A DNA stretch of 62,936 nt from an uncultured Bacteriovoracaceae bacterium (GTDB lineage: Bacteria; Bdellovibrionota; Bacteriovoracia; Bacteriovoracales; Bacteriovoracaceae): contig CALHBF010000004.1 in the NCBI GenBank assembly GCA_937931205.1, positions 1-62,936 of the forward strand, written 5' to 3'. This document shows, in pieces, positions 8,851-16,464 of the stretch. The stretch's first letter is position 1; every line of letters begins with the position of its first letter. The position numbers and the translations under genes are program-made. The notes under the pieces are model-generated. The model was not told where the DNA came from, did no database searches, and saw only the letters and a program-made list of their open reading frames with translations.

Positions 8851-9721
8851 CGATATCCTTTTTCACAAGTTCTAGCTTCAGCAGTGAGACAATGATCGAG
8901 TAATGGTTTTCAAGAAATTTATTAAGTTTTGAGAGAGAGTAAACAATCCCGGAAGCAACAATCTCAGCCGAAACAAATTGACCAAGACTCATCTGATGCC
9001 CCATAACCAGCAGAACTCCAATAATAATAATTCCTACAATAATGAAAACCTGAAGCCCCATAATGAGTTTTGTTTGAAACTTCAGAGTATCGAAGTGGTT
9101 ATTTTTAGCATCTAACCACTCTCCATAAGACTCTTTCAAGGGAGCTGTTTTAGAAATTTTATCGAAGAGATTATATTTGGCATGTGAAAGAGTATAGGCC
9201 GTATCAATCGCTTCTCTCCCAATCCAGAATACCCAGGCAAGTCCGGCAATAACGACTGCGCAGAAAAGTAAGAAAAGAGGATGATAAAAGATCAATAGGA
9301 GAAAACCGAAAAATGTTGTGAGAAAAATGTCGAAACCATCATTTGCCCATCCAGCAATACTCTTTAGAATATTGGGAAGTTCAAAAAAATATCTTTTTTT
9401 CTGCTCACTGATTCTATTCTCGTAATCAAAATATCTGAGAAAAAAACCTTGAATTTTTCTCTCCGTGTATTCCAGCAAAACGTACTTAGCATAATTGGCG
9501 AACATGGCCGTGCAAATAACAAGGGCTATGAAAGCAATAAGACTAAAAACGCTGATACGTAGATTGGCCATAGTGAGATCGTTCACTAGATATTGAACTG
9601 CAATAGGAACAATCAACATGAGAAAAGAGTAGGCAATTCCGTAAGTTATAAAAGGCCGCCATTCAAGTTGCAATGTATTAACCCATCGCAACAGCAATTT
9701 GTTTGAGCTGGTTTTTTCCAT
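8843..9721 (-). CDS. Stand-alone ABC transporter six-helix membrane domain protein, no ATPase
   Basis: 292 residues with about six hydrophobic segments arranged as in type IV ABC exporter membrane domains (for example 'FITYGIAYSFLMLIVPIAVQYL' and 'VFIIVGIIIIGVLLVMGHQ', then 'GQFVSAEIVASGIVYSLSKLNKFLENHYSIIVSLLKLE', which is where the coupling region normally leads into the nucleotide-binding domain). The protein stops there: no Walker A, signature LSGGQ or Walker B follows, in this frame or in neighbouring genes. Stand-alone proteins of this kind are known (ABC six-transmembrane-domain family). Operon with HlyD and TolC genes points to export across both membranes, with an ATPase encoded elsewhere, or a different role. 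Confidence 0.8.
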   Translation of the reverse strand: MEKTSSNKLLLRWVNTLQLEWRPFITYGIAYSFLMLIVPIAVQYLVNDLTMANLRISVFSLIAFIALVICTAMFANYAKYVLLEYTERKIQGFFLRYFDYENRISEQKKRYFFELPNILKSIAGWANDGFDIFLTTFFGFLLLIFYHPLFLLFCAVVIAGLAWVFWIGREAIDTAYTLSHAKYNLFDKISKTAPLKESYGEWLDAKNNHFDTLKFQTKLIMGLQVFIIVGIIIIGVLLVMGHQMSLGQFVSAEIVASGIVYSLSKLNKFLENHYSIIVSLLKLELVKKDIDV

Positions 9722-9786
9722 GGAAGTGATTCTCTACAATTCACATTTATGTGTCTAGTTTTTCCGAAATGTATGGGACAATTTAT

Positions 9787-9824
9787 TTGCCAATAATTCT
9801 CAAACCTTATACAAAATTTGTATG
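9787..9824 (+). promoter_or_regulatory. Probable promoter giving a leaderless FAH transcript, with overlapping palindrome
   Basis: TTGCCA (9787-9792), a 17-base spacer, TACAAA (9810-9815), then six bases before ATG 9822, so transcription would begin at or next to the start codon. No Shine-Dalgarno sequence is present. ATACAAA-A-TTTGTAT (9809-9823) is a perfect inverted repeat covering both the -10 region and the start codon and could be an operator. All of this is read from sequence; function is inferred. Confidence 0.45.
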
Positions 9825-10412
9825 GATAAAATAATTTGTATTGGTAAAAACTATTCTGATCATATTAAAGAAATGAAAGAGCCAACGACTTTCCCTCTCC
9901 TCTTTCTTAAACCGGCCTCTAGTTTCAAAGAGTTAAAACAAAACGACACTGTCACCCTGCCTTGGAATCGAGGGGTGATTCATTATGAATGTGAAATTGT
10001 TTTAAAACTTTATAAAAAGATGGTTATTGGAATTGGCCTGGGCCTTGACCTCGTTTTAAGAGATCTACAAAAAGAACTCAAAGAAAAGGGTCACCCTTGG
10101 GAGCGTTCAAAGGTATTTAAGAACTCTGCCATCGCCACACCTATCAGAGGCGCCAAAGAATTTACCGATTGGCAAAATGAGACATTCACTTTCAAAGTAA
10201 ATGGAGAAATCAGACAACAGGCCAAAATGAGCGATGCTATTCTGACGCCAGATCAGATGATTCACTATATTGATGAAAACTTCCCTTTAATGGATGGAGA
10301 TCTTATTTTCACAGGCACTCCCAGCGGAGTTGGCCAAATTCACCCAGGTGATGAATGTGAAATGAGCTTTGGCCCTATTCAATACAAATTTAGGTTTGTT
10401 GATAATGGATAG
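9822..10412 (+). CDS. Fumarylacetoacetate hydrolase (FAH) family protein
   Basis: 196 residues. 'IICIGKNYSDHIKEM' at the N-terminus, 'HYECEIVLK' (acidic metal ligands Glu56 and Glu58), an Asp at 76 or 81 (GLGLDLVLRDLQ) and 'IFTGTPSGVGQIHPGDECEM' are the signature blocks of the small FAH family (acylpyruvate hydrolase/oxaloacetate decarboxylase, YcgM-like). These cytoplasmic Mg-dependent enzymes cleave C-C bonds in acylpyruvates or decarboxylate oxaloacetate. The length matches the short bacterial forms (about 200-220). The start codon has no ribosome binding site and a promoter sits directly before it. The small gene at 10405 overlaps its end by 8 bases. Confidence 0.88.
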   Translation: MDKIICIGKNYSDHIKEMKEPTTFPLLFLKPASSFKELKQNDTVTLPWNRGVIHYECEIVLKLYKKMVIGIGLGLDLVLRDLQKELKEKGHPWERSKVFKNSAIATPIRGAKEFTDWQNETFTFKVNGEIRQQAKMSDAILTPDQMIHYIDENFPLMDGDLIFTGTPSGVGQIHPGDECEMSFGPIQYKFRFVDNG

Positions 10413-10572
10413 AGAGACAAGTCACTCTATCCTTAACGAACTTGAGCGCTTAAAAATCATGCATGATCTACTCAGAGATCAAAAGTTTGGAAGCATCCCT
10501 AAGGAAGAAATTCTCAAGGATGCTCTATTGAGTTTAGAGAAACTAAAAACTCTGTTTAGTAACGATCAATAA
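10405..10572 (+). CDS. Small hypothetical protein (55 residues) coupled to the FAH gene
   Basis: The frame MDRETSHSILNELERLKIMHD... starts at ATG 10405, overlapping the FAH stop (ATGGATAG), a typical coupling arrangement. It is predicted to be almost entirely helical and charged (SILNELERLKIM, KEEILKDALLSLEKLKTLF). Its end overlaps the apaG gene by 17 bases. A longer frame from 10369 would run within the FAH gene and is less likely. No family is recognised; reality rests on coupling and composition only. Confidence 0.45.
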   Translation: MDRETSHSILNELERLKIMHDLLRDQKFGSIPKEEILKDALLSLEKLKTLFSNDQ

Positions 10573-10957
10573 ATTCTTCTGGGATTTTGAATTTAAAGAC
10601 TGGCGTATCAATCTTAAATTCAATTCCTGAATCCCCTCTCATTATGAAATGTCCCCACATCTCACCAGTGATCGTATCGATTGGACAAAAACTCTGATAC
10701 TCAAAATCCTCATTAGGACGGAATATCGGTGTGTGCCCTACGACTCCTGGTCCCTCAACAGTGCGCACTTCTTGTTTACTATTTTTAATAAACCATTTGC
10801 GTGAAATCAATTGAGCCGTTTTATTGCCAAGATTGGTGATATGAATTTTATAAGAGAATAAAAACTGACCCTGAATCGGATTTGATTGATCAAAATCAAA
10901 TTCTGTTTTCACTTCAATGCGAAAATCATGATCAGTTGAAACAAAGGGATAATTCAT
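10556..10957 (-). CDS. apaG: ApaG/CorD protein
   Basis: 133 residues of the ApaG fold (fibronectin-III-like beta sandwich). The motifs 'YKIHITNLGNKTAQLISRKWFI', 'VEGPGVVGHTPIFRPNEDFEYQSFCPI' and 'GEMWGHFIMRG' match the conserved core, including the G-x-G-VVG loop. The family is linked to magnesium/cobalt resistance and diadenosine tetraphosphate phenotypes, but its biochemical role is not settled. Length is typical (about 125-130). Its ATG overlaps the msrB stop by 4 bases, so both are one operon. Confidence 0.93.
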   Translation of the reverse strand: MNYPFVSTDHDFRIEVKTEFDFDQSNPIQGQFLFSYKIHITNLGNKTAQLISRKWFIKNSKQEVRTVEGPGVVGHTPIFRPNEDFEYQSFCPIDTITGEMWGHFIMRGDSGIEFKIDTPVFKFKIPEEFIDRY

Positions 10958-11325
10958 TTTTTCTTAAATTCCAGTGATAAAGAATTAATACAATATCTTT
11001 GATGAGTCGGTGCTGGACCATCATTAAAGACGTGACCTAAGTGAGAGTGACATTTTTTACACTTCACTTCTATTCGATGCATGTTATAGGAGAAATCTTC
11101 CAAGTATTCAATGGCCTCAGGCACAGATGTATGAAAACTTGGCCAACCACATCCTGAACGAAACTTATTAGCACTCTGAAAAAGAAGTGAGCCGCAGGCA
11201 GCACAATGATAAGTGCCCTCTTCAAAAAAATCATTATACTTACCTGAGAATGGAGCCTCTGTTCCACCAAGTCGGCAAACATAATATTGTTCTGGAGACA
11301 GTTTATCTTTAAACTCATCACTCAT
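10954..11325 (-). CDS. msrB: Peptide-methionine (R)-S-oxide reductase
   Basis: 123 residues. It repairs methionine-R-sulfoxide in oxidised proteins. Zinc-binding pairs Cys41/Cys44 (CAACG) and Cys89/Cys92 (CKKCH) and the catalytic Cys112 (QRYCINS) are present, along with 'RSGCGWPSFH' and 'HLGHVFNDGP'. No signal peptide, so cytoplasmic. It is the first gene of an msrB-apaG operon transcribed leftward from the intergenic region shared with the homocysteine methyltransferase-like gene. Confidence 0.95.
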   Translation of the reverse strand: MSDEFKDKLSPEQYYVCRLGGTEAPFSGKYNDFFEEGTYHCAACGSLLFQSANKFRSGCGWPSFHTSVPEAIEYLEDFSYNMHRIEVKCKKCHSHLGHVFNDGPAPTHQRYCINSLSLEFKKK

Positions 11326-11421
11326 GAGAGCTCCTTTGAAATTCTCTATTCAGAATACCCCAAAATATTTAAGATAAGTAGATGTTAAAAAGCTGACCTT
11401 TAAAGTTACTAGGGTGAAATT

Positions 11422-12096
11422 ATGAAAACATTATTGCTCGATGGAGCCCTGGGAACTGTTCTCATGCAAAAAGGTTTTTCTGCACCTTTTGAAGATCTAA
11501 ACATTACTCATCCCGAACTCATTCAAAGTGTTCATCAAAGTTATTTTGATGCAGGTTCTGAGATTCTTCTTACCCATACATTTAATGCAAAAACAATTGA
11601 GCAATGTGAGGCGGCCTGGAGAAATATCAAAAATTTTGATGTTTTGAAATTTGCCAGTATTGGGCCAGAAGCCAACGCGGAACTTATTGTAAATTTTTTT
11701 AGTGATAAAGTTGAAAACTTTGTTTTTGAAACGATCTATCAGCTAGAAACTGCTAAAAAACTTATTGAGCAATTTCACCACCTAGATCCTATCTTTTCTT
11801 TTTCACTTAAACCTGATGATTTCCAATATATTCTCAACTTTATGAGTCATTTTAAATTATCTACTATTGGCCTTAATTGCTTAGATGGCTTTAACCAAGC
11901 GCAGGAATTATTAAAGCTGATTCCCTCCAAGTATCAAATTTATTTCAAGCCTAATGCTGGTTTAACTCCACTCACAGCAGCAGATTTTGCTCAGCATATG
12001 CTTATTATTTCAAAAGACTACTCTTTATCCTTTGTCGGAGGCTGCTGCGGCACAGATCCAAGCTATATTTGTCAGGTATCTCGCATTTTTTCTTAA
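11422..12096 (+). CDS. Homocysteine S-methyltransferase-like protein, short
   Basis: 224 residues. N-terminal 'LLLDGALGTVLMQKGF' and 'ILLTHTFNAKTIE' correspond to the conserved 'DGAMGT-L' and 'TNTF-AN' blocks of the MetH N-terminal/Hcy-methyltransferase barrel. Zinc ligands are present: Cys153 (IGLNC) and Cys208/Cys209 (GGCCGTDP). The usual domain is about 300 residues, so loops are trimmed but all metal ligands remain. It would move a methyl group to homocysteine or another thiol/selenol; the donor is unknown. AGGGTG lies 6 bases before the ATG. It stands alone. Confidence 0.8.
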   Translation: MKTLLLDGALGTVLMQKGFSAPFEDLNITHPELIQSVHQSYFDAGSEILLTHTFNAKTIEQCEAAWRNIKNFDVLKFASIGPEANAELIVNFFSDKVENFVFETIYQLETAKKLIEQFHHLDPIFSFSLKPDDFQYILNFMSHFKLSTIGLNCLDGFNQAQELLKLIPSKYQIYFKPNAGLTPLTAADFAQHMLIISKDYSLSFVGGCCGTDPSYICQVSRIFS

Positions 12097-12124
12097 GTAA
12101 CATCTTACCCATCTTTTGAAATAT

Positions 12125-12155
12125 GATCCTTTGACTAAAATAGAATCAAAGGATC
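12125..12155 (+). promoter_or_regulatory. Perfect hairpin sequestering a ribosome binding site
   Basis: GATCCTTTGA (12125-12134) and TCAAAGGATC (12146-12155) form a perfect 10-base stem with an 11-base A-rich loop. The 3' arm contains the only Shine-Dalgarno sequence (AAGGA) of the next gene, 6 bases before its ATG at 12160. Folding would hide the site. It might also end transcription of the upstream methyltransferase-like gene, but there is no U tract. Confidence 0.6.
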
Positions 12156-12159
12156 AACT

Positions 12160-12909
12160 ATGAAAATTCTAAGCATTTTATTTTTTCTCCCTCTCATGAG
12201 TTTTGCTCAGTTTCACCGAGATGAACCAAGAGTTGCAGAGTACGACTTTGTGATGTCCCGACAGAATGATGATCACCTCATCTGGAGATTCGGAGGAGAT
12301 AAGCAGAGAAACCTCTATCACCGAGGATTTGCTATCACAAACTTTGGACCGAATCATATTATTACTGAGCCACCTACTGACTTTCTGAATACTCCTTCAC
12401 GTGAGTATTTTTTTATTTCTGATGATTTTTCTAAAAGAGATACCTACCTTTGGATTACGGATTACAATGGCTCAGGTCGCGTATCTGACTTCATGGAAAC
12501 CATCATGGTTTTCATTCCTAGAATCAATCCAGTAAGTGTTGTTGAAATGGAGGAAACTTTGGATGTGGCCTTGCCAACGGGAGAACTCGTTTCCTTCTTT
12601 AAGAAGTATAAAACACTTGATTCTCACATCATGACAGAAGAGCCAGTCGATCTTAATCCTGATCGCACTCGTCGCCAGAATCCGCCCGTTTCTTATCATG
12701 GAGATGGTCTGGTTATTCGCTCAGATGCTAAGGGAAGTGATCCTAGACTTGTTAAATCAGTCAAAGTGATGAGGGTCGGTCAAAAATCGTGCACAATGGA
12801 CGCTCGTCTCTTCTGGACACAAGAAGGACATCCTAAATTTCGCTTCGTAGAAGATCAGGATGTTATCAAGCTTATTGTTAAACATTGCGGAAAAAATTTC
12901 GAAATCTAA
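12160..12909 (+). CDS. Exported protein of unknown function
   Basis: 249 residues with a signal peptide (MKILSILFFLPLMSFA, cleavage before QFHRDEPR). The mature part is probably beta-rich, with 'YLWITDYNGSGRVSDFMETIMVFIPR' and two C-terminal cysteines (KSCTMD, VKHCGK) that could pair. I recognise no family. Its ribosome binding site lies in the 3' arm of a perfect hairpin (12125-12155), so its translation may be controlled. The palindromic terminator 12916-12948 follows 6 bases after the stop. Confidence 0.75.
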   Translation: MKILSILFFLPLMSFAQFHRDEPRVAEYDFVMSRQNDDHLIWRFGGDKQRNLYHRGFAITNFGPNHIITEPPTDFLNTPSREYFFISDDFSKRDTYLWITDYNGSGRVSDFMETIMVFIPRINPVSVVEMEETLDVALPTGELVSFFKKYKTLDSHIMTEEPVDLNPDRTRRQNPPVSYHGDGLVIRSDAKGSDPRLVKSVKVMRVGQKSCTMDARLFWTQEGHPKFRFVEDQDVIKLIVKHCGKNFEI

Positions 12910-12915
12910 TCTGAC

Positions 12916-12948
12916 TAGGCCAAAAGGTATGCCGTACCTTTTGGCCTA
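12916..12948. terminator. Dispersed palindrome acting as bidirectional terminator
   Basis: Outer arms TAGGCCAAAAGGTA and TACCTTTTGGCCTA surround TGCCG. It fills the gap between two convergent genes and overlaps the stop codon (CTA, 12946-12948) of the minus-strand gene. A stem of 14 bases or more with TTTT in both arms on either strand suits two-way termination. Same family as 3476-3500 and 55763-55795. Confidence 0.75.
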
Positions 12949-13326
12949 ATGACCTTGACGACAGCTTGGGCAGCTTTGCTTTTCTTTAACGATCGTTCTT
13001 AATTCTTCGACCTTGTCATAAAAGTATGATTTTACCTTATCCCCTGCCGGGTTATCCAATAGCCAAGCAAGCTTTGAGACCATCGGAGTTGATTCCAACA
13101 GATAATCCACGACTTCCTTCCCTTTGATCACCTGCGTTTCATTAACTAATAAGTGGATCTCATTAGCGCATTCAGTGCGGTTCAGATGAGGAAAAGTTGT
13201 GAAAAGAAATTCATCACTGAGGGGAACAAATGAAATATTCCTATTCATCAACTCCAGGCCTTGCTTGAAACGCAGACAAAGTGGACATTCCGGGTCAAAT
13301 ATAACGAGTGGGAATTGGTATTTCAT
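12946..13326 (-). CDS. DUF393 (DCC-type) thiol-disulfide oxidoreductase-like protein
   Basis: About 126 residues. 'PLVIFDPECPLCLRFKQGLELM' is the DUF393 signature: a thioredoxin-like strand followed by D-x-x-C-x-x-C. A second CxxC pair (CPSC) sits 5 residues from the C-terminus, which could bind metal or shuttle disulfides. Two in-frame ATGs exist; I prefer 13326 because TATAAT (13339-13334) precedes it by 7 bases and no Shine-Dalgarno sequence is visible, implying a leaderless message. The 13335 ATG would give three more residues. It is divergent from the PhoX-like gene. Confidence 0.78.
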   Translation of the reverse strand: MKYQFPLVIFDPECPLCLRFKQGLELMNRNISFVPLSDEFLFTTFPHLNRTECANEIHLLVNETQVIKGKEVVDYLLESTPMVSKLAWLLDNPAGDKVKSYFYDKVEELRTIVKEKQSCPSCRQGH

Positions 13327-13368
13327 GAGAGTCATTATATCATGAGTTCAAAAGATAAAAGGCGTTTT

Positions 13369-14904
13369 ATGAAAAGAAGAGAATTTCTGCAATTTCTGGG
13401 GCTCGCGACTGTGGGCGGACAACTTATTAACCTTAGCTCATGCTCAAGTACAACTCCCGCAACTTTAAAATCTCTCCCAGTAAGCTATCAGGATAAATTA
13501 GAATTTCTTCCAGGCCTTGATTTTAATTTTCTGATCAAAGAACGTGAAAAGATAACATCAAATCTCGAGTTCGGTTTTAATAACGACTATATCGCTTTTC
13601 TTCCTCTTGAAAAAGATCGCGCTATTCTTTGGGTTAACCACGAATATGTTGATCCTTATATGATTAAGGGATGGGAACGCACTAAAGAAAATGTTGATAC
13701 CGAAATGACTTTAGTTGGTGGCTCTCTTCTTGAAATTAAACGTGAGAATGGACAGTGGAATTTTGTTAAAAACTCTCATCTTAATCGAAGACTCGATGCC
13801 TTCACTCCTATCCCGTTTGCTTGGCCTCATAAGATAAAAAATTCATCTACTGCAATTGGAACAATGGCCAACTGTGCCGGCTCTATTACTCCATGGGGTA
13901 CTGTTCTTACATGTGAAGAGAATTACGACAACTTTTGGGGAGATCGTAACTTTGCAGGAGCTACCATTGAAAAAAGTTGGGTGAAGTGGGAGAAGTTTTA
14001 TAATCATCCTCCCGAGCACTATGGATGGGTAGTAGAAGTTAATCCTCATACAGGAGAGGCAAAAAAACTTGTTTCTCTTGGAAGGATTGCGCACGAATGT
14101 GCAGCTACGATCATTTCTAAAAAAGGACATGCCGTCAGTTATACTGGAGATGATAAAAAAGATGAGCATCTCTACAAATTCATCTCTAAATCAAAAGATT
14201 CTTTAGTTGAGGGTGAATTATTTGTTGCTGATATCACCAATGGGAAATGGTTAAGTCTTGATGTTGAAAAACAACCAAAACTAAAGAAACATTTCAAGAA
14301 TCAGACGAATGTACAAACTTATGTTCGTGAAGCAGCAAAAATGCTTGGAGCAACTCCCCTTGCCCGCCCTGAAGATATTGAATTCGATCCCATCAGTGGA
14401 AATATCTTTGTTGCTCTCACCAATAACAAAGACAGAAAAAACTTTCACGGCTCTATTCTCAAAATCACTGAAGACAATGGAGATTATGAATCTCTAACTT
14501 TCAAGTCAGAAGAGTTCTTAGTTGGCGGCAGCCAAACTGGCTTTAGCTCACCTGACAATATGGTCTTTGATAAGGTGGGTAACCTTTGGTTTACAACAGA
14601 CGTCGCAGGCTGGGATAAGAATCGTCCAGAGTACAAAGATTTTGGGAACAACTCTCTTTTTGTTTTCCTACGTAACTCTGGTGAAATTATTCGTGTGGCC
14701 AATGCCCCAATTGACGCTGAAATAACAGGACCCATGTTTGATGCTGATTACAGCACACTTTTCTTATCAATCCAGCATCCTGGAGAGACATCTACAACTG
14801 AAAAGAGATTTACGAGTAACTGGCCAACAGGCGGACAACCACAGAATGCCGTCATCACAGTTACAGGCCCTCTTCTTGAAAAAATCGTGAATGGGAAATT
14901 ATGA
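13369..14904 (+). CDS. PhoX-like (DUF839) Tat-exported phosphatase family protein
   Basis: 511 residues from ATG 13369, chosen because AAAAGG lies 6 bases upstream and the protein then opens with a twin-arginine signal (MKRREFLQFLGLATVGG) followed by a lipobox-like LSSC. PhoX blocks visible: 'VLTCEENYDNFWGD' (the Cys-Glu-Glu that ligates iron/calcium in Pseudomonas PhoX), 'HYGWVVEVNPHTGEAKKLVSLGRIAHECA', 'HLYKFISK' and 'LSIQHPGE'. Family members are calcium/iron alkaline phosphatases that free phosphate from organic esters in the periplasm, and they fold before Tat export. The typical 'HEGA' is 'HECA' here, which puts an additional Cys near the active site. The next gene overlaps by ATGA. Confidence 0.85.
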   Translation: MKRREFLQFLGLATVGGQLINLSSCSSTTPATLKSLPVSYQDKLEFLPGLDFNFLIKEREKITSNLEFGFNNDYIAFLPLEKDRAILWVNHEYVDPYMIKGWERTKENVDTEMTLVGGSLLEIKRENGQWNFVKNSHLNRRLDAFTPIPFAWPHKIKNSSTAIGTMANCAGSITPWGTVLTCEENYDNFWGDRNFAGATIEKSWVKWEKFYNHPPEHYGWVVEVNPHTGEAKKLVSLGRIAHECAATIISKKGHAVSYTGDDKKDEHLYKFISKSKDSLVEGELFVADITNGKWLSLDVEKQPKLKKHFKNQTNVQTYVREAAKMLGATPLARPEDIEFDPISGNIFVALTNNKDRKNFHGSILKITEDNGDYESLTFKSEEFLVGGSQTGFSSPDNMVFDKVGNLWFTTDVAGWDKNRPEYKDFGNNSLFVFLRNSGEIIRVANAPIDAEITGPMFDADYSTLFLSIQHPGETSTTEKRFTSNWPTGGQPQNAVITVTGPLLEKIVNGKL

Positions 14905-15206
14905 AGAAAGAAGAACTGAATTCAAAACTTGAAGTATTTATTTGTAACCACAAACGTGACAATCAAGATGATTGTTTTCACAAAGGCGGCAAAGAGCTTA
15001 CGGACAATCTAAAAAAATGGTCACGAGAAAAATTTGGCCAGGAAGTAAAAATCTTTCGTAGCGGCTGTATTGGCAAATGCGAAGAAGGTATTGCAGCACT
15101 CTGTTATCCCTCTAAGGAGTTTCTCGTTAATTTAACAAAAATGGATGAGGAAGAAATGAAAAGATATATTGAAGAGCAGAATCAACGATTTATGAAAGAG
15201 TCTTAA
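14901..15206 (+). CDS. Thioredoxin-like [2Fe-2S] ferredoxin
   Basis: 101 residues. 'EVFICNHKRDNQDDCFHKGG' and 'IFRSGCIGKCEEGIAALCYP' place cysteines 15, 25, 56 and 60 as the ligands of a thioredoxin-fold 2Fe-2S ferredoxin (Aquifex Fd4/ (2Fe-2S) NuoE-like family). It is cytoplasmic. Its ATG overlaps the PhoX-like stop by 4 bases, so both come from one message. The reason for the pairing is unclear; an electron-transfer or metal-insertion role for the Tat substrate is only a guess. Its end overlaps the convergent response regulator gene by 17 bases. Confidence 0.85.
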   Translation: MKKEELNSKLEVFICNHKRDNQDDCFHKGGKELTDNLKKWSREKFGQEVKIFRSGCIGKCEEGIAALCYPSKEFLVNLTKMDEEEMKRYIEEQNQRFMKES

Positions 15207-16464
15207 GTTTATCTTCGATATCTTCAATTGTCTCAGAGCTGTATCCCTTCTCTTTCATCAACTCAATCAAAGTTGTGAAAAGATACTTATCCTTAAATCC
15301 TAAATTATAGATTTCAAGACCAAGTTTTATAATTTGGTCTTTATCTTTAATTTGATTACTCGTAATCATGAATGAAGAAACCCTGAAATCTTCTGAATCC
15401 ATAGTTCCTGATGGGAAACGACGTAGAAACTTATGAGCTTCATCCACCATCTGGTATTCAACTAGAATAGTAATAATGCTTCTGATATACTGAGGAAACT
15501 CAAAACATGAAACCGCGACTTTTTCAAAGTGGGTTAAAGCTTTATCAGGATGGCCAGAAGTTAAATAGTACTTTCCAGCAACAAAAAGTCCTGCACCTAA
15601 AACTTTGGTCAGCTCCGAATCCCTTTCCTCTAATTCTTTATAAACATCATAGAATTTTGAGAAATCCTCGAAGTGTCGAGTCAGAATAGCAAGTCTAATA
15701 ATTTGCGAAAATCTTTCTGTGTTGGTAGGGAAATATTCCAAAATTTTTCTAACGATAAAGTAAGCTTCTTCAAACTTCTTCTCGTCTCGATAAAGATCAT
15801 AAAGCCCCATTAAACATTTAAAATGGAGGTCATTATAATTTAATCCAGCTTCATATGAGCTTTCTGCCCCAACATAGATCTTTTTAAAATAATTCGCCTG
15901 TCCTAGATAAAACATCGCAAGACTCGGCTTTTCGTTTAAATCGCGGGCCTCTTTTAAAACTCTTATGGCATCATCAAACTTGGCATCGATGATAAATCTT
16001 TTTCCTTCATCAACTTTTTTGATGTACTCAGGAGGATTATGCTTAAAAGCAATTGTTGCGATAAGATTTTCGTGAATACTCTGGATGGTGTACGGCTTTA
16101 TAATAAAACTATCCACATCTTCTTCAGCGGCCTTAGCAACCACCGTCTGTGACATATTAGAAGTTACCAAAATAAGACAAGGTAGCTTTTCAAAATCTTT
16201 CTGAGCACGAATCATCTTAAACAGATCAAAGCCAGAACCACCGCCAATCACATATTCTGAAAGAACAATCCCAACCGGTCTCGTATTAAAGATCTCGACA
16301 GCTTCTTCCAAGTGGCCAGCTGTATGAATCATATTTCTCTTAGCACCTAGATCAAAGATGATTTTTAATAGTCTATTGCGAGAAGAAGTATTGCGATCAA
16401 TGATCAGAACTTCATTTTCCTCCAAAAACTTTTTAAAAATTTCTTTTCTCTCAGTTGCTGTCAT
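15190..16464 (-). CDS. Response-regulator-like protein with Glu in place of the phospho-Asp, plus TPR region
   Basis: 424 residues. Residues about 17-135 form a receiver domain (NEVLIIDR, LPCLILVTS, DVDSFIIKPYT). The acidic pocket Asp23, Thr101 and Lys123 are kept, but the phospho-acceptor position reads 'IVLSEYVIGGGSG', Glu70 rather than Asp. Glu is a common phosphomimic, so the domain may be locked active. The rest (about 145-420) is helical tetratricopeptide-like repeats (AMFYLGQANYFKKIYVGAESSYEAGLNYN) for protein binding. No DNA-binding domain. Its start overlaps the stop of the upstream gene (TAATG), so the two are an operon and possibly partners. Confidence 0.85.
   Translation of the reverse strand: MTATERKEIFKKFLEENEVLIIDRNTSSRNRLLKIIFDLGAKRNMIHTAGHLEEAVEIFNTRPVGIVLSEYVIGGGSGFDLFKMIRAQKDFEKLPCLILVTSNMSQTVVAKAAEEDVDSFIIKPYTIQSIHENLIATIAFKHNPPEYIKKVDEGKRFIIDAKFDDAIRVLKEARDLNEKPSLAMFYLGQANYFKKIYVGAESSYEAGLNYNDLHFKCLMGLYDLYRDEKKFEEAYFIVRKILEYFPTNTERFSQIIRLAILTRHFEDFSKFYDVYKELEERDSELTKVLGAGLFVAGKYYLTSGHPDKALTHFEKVAVSCFEFPQYIRSIITILVEYQMVDEAHKFLRRFPSGTMDSEDFRVSSFMITSNQIKDKDQIIKLGLEIYNLGFKDKYLFTTLIELMKEKGYSSETIEDIEDKLKTLS

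Noticed and set aside
8843..9721. Frameshifted full-length ABC exporter with its ATPase domain in another frame
   Set aside because: Downstream sequence in all frames is the HlyD-like gene; no Walker A or LSGGQ motif is present.
10369..10404. Upstream extension of the small gene after FAH (start at 10369)
   Set aside because: It lies within the conserved FAH C-terminus in another frame and has no ribosome site; ATG 10405 overlapping the FAH stop is a better start.
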